This document shows positions 63,780-64,000 of a stretch of DNA of 64,000 nucleotides, piece after piece. The position numbers were made by a program, and so were the translations under genes. The DNA lies in NCBI GenBank assembly GCA_009781755.1, contig WQVD01000002.1, positions 62,001 through 126,000 of the forward strand, in the 5' to 3' direction. Under the pieces are notes generated by a model. It worked only from the letters and a program-made list of their open reading frames with translations. It searched no databases and was not told the DNA's origin. How positions within the stretch are numbered: the first letter of the stretch is position 1; every line of letters begins with the position of its first letter. Source of the DNA: Defluviitaleaceae bacterium (GTDB taxonomy: Bacteria; Bacillota; Clostridia; Lachnospirales; WQUN01).

Positions 63780-64000
63780 CTATTGATTCGTGATAACCGC
63801 CCATACAAAGCGGGGAATGTCTAGCATGCGTTTGAAACGTGCGGGCTGCTTGCACAGGCGGTACAGCCATTCGAGTCCTAACTTGCGCCACAAATGTGGG
63901 GCGAGTTTGACGTTGCCGCCCATGATGTCCAGCGTGCCGCCCACACACAGGGTAAGCCGTGTGGATAAATCGTTACGGTGCTGGGTCGCCCATATTTCTG
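63780..64000 (-). CDS. WecG/TagA/CpsF-family glycosyltransferase, C-terminal part
   Basis: The frame is open from the right edge to a TAG at 63780-63782. It reads LCVGGTLDIMGGNVKLAPHL, then RKLGLEWLYRLCKQPARFKR, the diagnostic end of TagA/WecG N-acetylmannosaminyltransferases. These add the second sugar of the linkage unit for wall teichoic acid or enterobacterial common antigen. Together with the LCP and CsaB genes it points to a wall-linked polymer. The N-terminal half lies outside the window. Confidence 0.88.
   Translation of the reverse strand, partial: EIWATQHRNDLSTRLTLCVGGTLDIMGGNVKLAPHLWRKLGLEWLYRLCKQPARFKRMLDIPRFVWAVITNQ

Overview
The window reads as a stretch of chromosome from an uncultured Bacillota bacterium, most likely class Clostridia. 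The evidence is the gene families rather than any rRNA: a PadR plus HAAS/DUF4097 pair, DUF4330 proteins, a CsaB-type pyruvyl transferase, an LCP protein, a YitT protein, an ECF riboflavin S component, a sortase-type surface protein, and strong GGAGG ribosome binding sites. Base composition is near balanced GC. No rRNA, tRNA, CRISPR array, phage block or intact transposase was seen.

Layout. Positions 1-14000 form a cell-surface region. Two copies of a cassette flank glnS in opposite directions. Each copy has a small region-4-like HTH protein and an ECF sigma factor that carries its own membrane segment, a Thr/Pro-rich stalk and a conserved C-terminal outer domain. Cassette 1 runs straight into a large secreted repeat protein that leaves the window on the left. 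Cassette 2 points toward a 1670-residue MPQTG-anchored adhesin whose gene is followed at once by a 58-residue AbrB-like regulator. Positions 14000-24800 hold housekeeping genes (malQ, ligA, an RlmI-like methyltransferase, a HAD phosphatase, guaB, superoxide dismutase, a flavodoxin). Positions 24787-39211 are a long co-directional envelope-polysaccharide cluster: MurJ-like flippase, CHAP protein, glycosyltransferases, two DUF4330 proteins, O-antigen ligase-like protein, GT4-CsaB fusion, CotH-like protein and a membrane glycosyltransferase-like protein. LCP (57679) and WecG/TagA (right edge) genes probably serve the same polymer.

Positions 39200-46700 carry an AraC regulator, a ferredoxin-type protein, a RibU-like transporter, pyruvate kinase, and psd-pssA-gtrA. 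Positions 46791-52510 encode two ABC exporters with matching N-terminal extensions (each ending in a zinc ribbon) and a DUF1854 protein. Positions 53100-64000 hold a ParE/RelB-type toxin-antitoxin pair, a PadR/DUF4097 unit, LCP, acetyltransferases, an orphan corrinoid protein, an Fe-S aldo/keto reductase and YitT.

The most unusual content is in the intergenic spaces. At least four families of long (about 160-250 bp) near-palindromic repeats recur here (called PAL-1 to PAL-4), plus a double-hairpin family and a short palindrome family. Within a family the centre is conserved while the outer arms differ between copies yet remain self-complementary within each copy. PAL-2 shows clear compensatory changes. 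Elements are nested in one another, and one (PAL-1a) sits between the two genes of cassette 2 that overlap or nearly touch in cassette 1. PAL-4 copies sit at three convergent gene junctions. These repeats and the duplicated membrane-tethered sigma cassette are the best candidates for an undescribed system.
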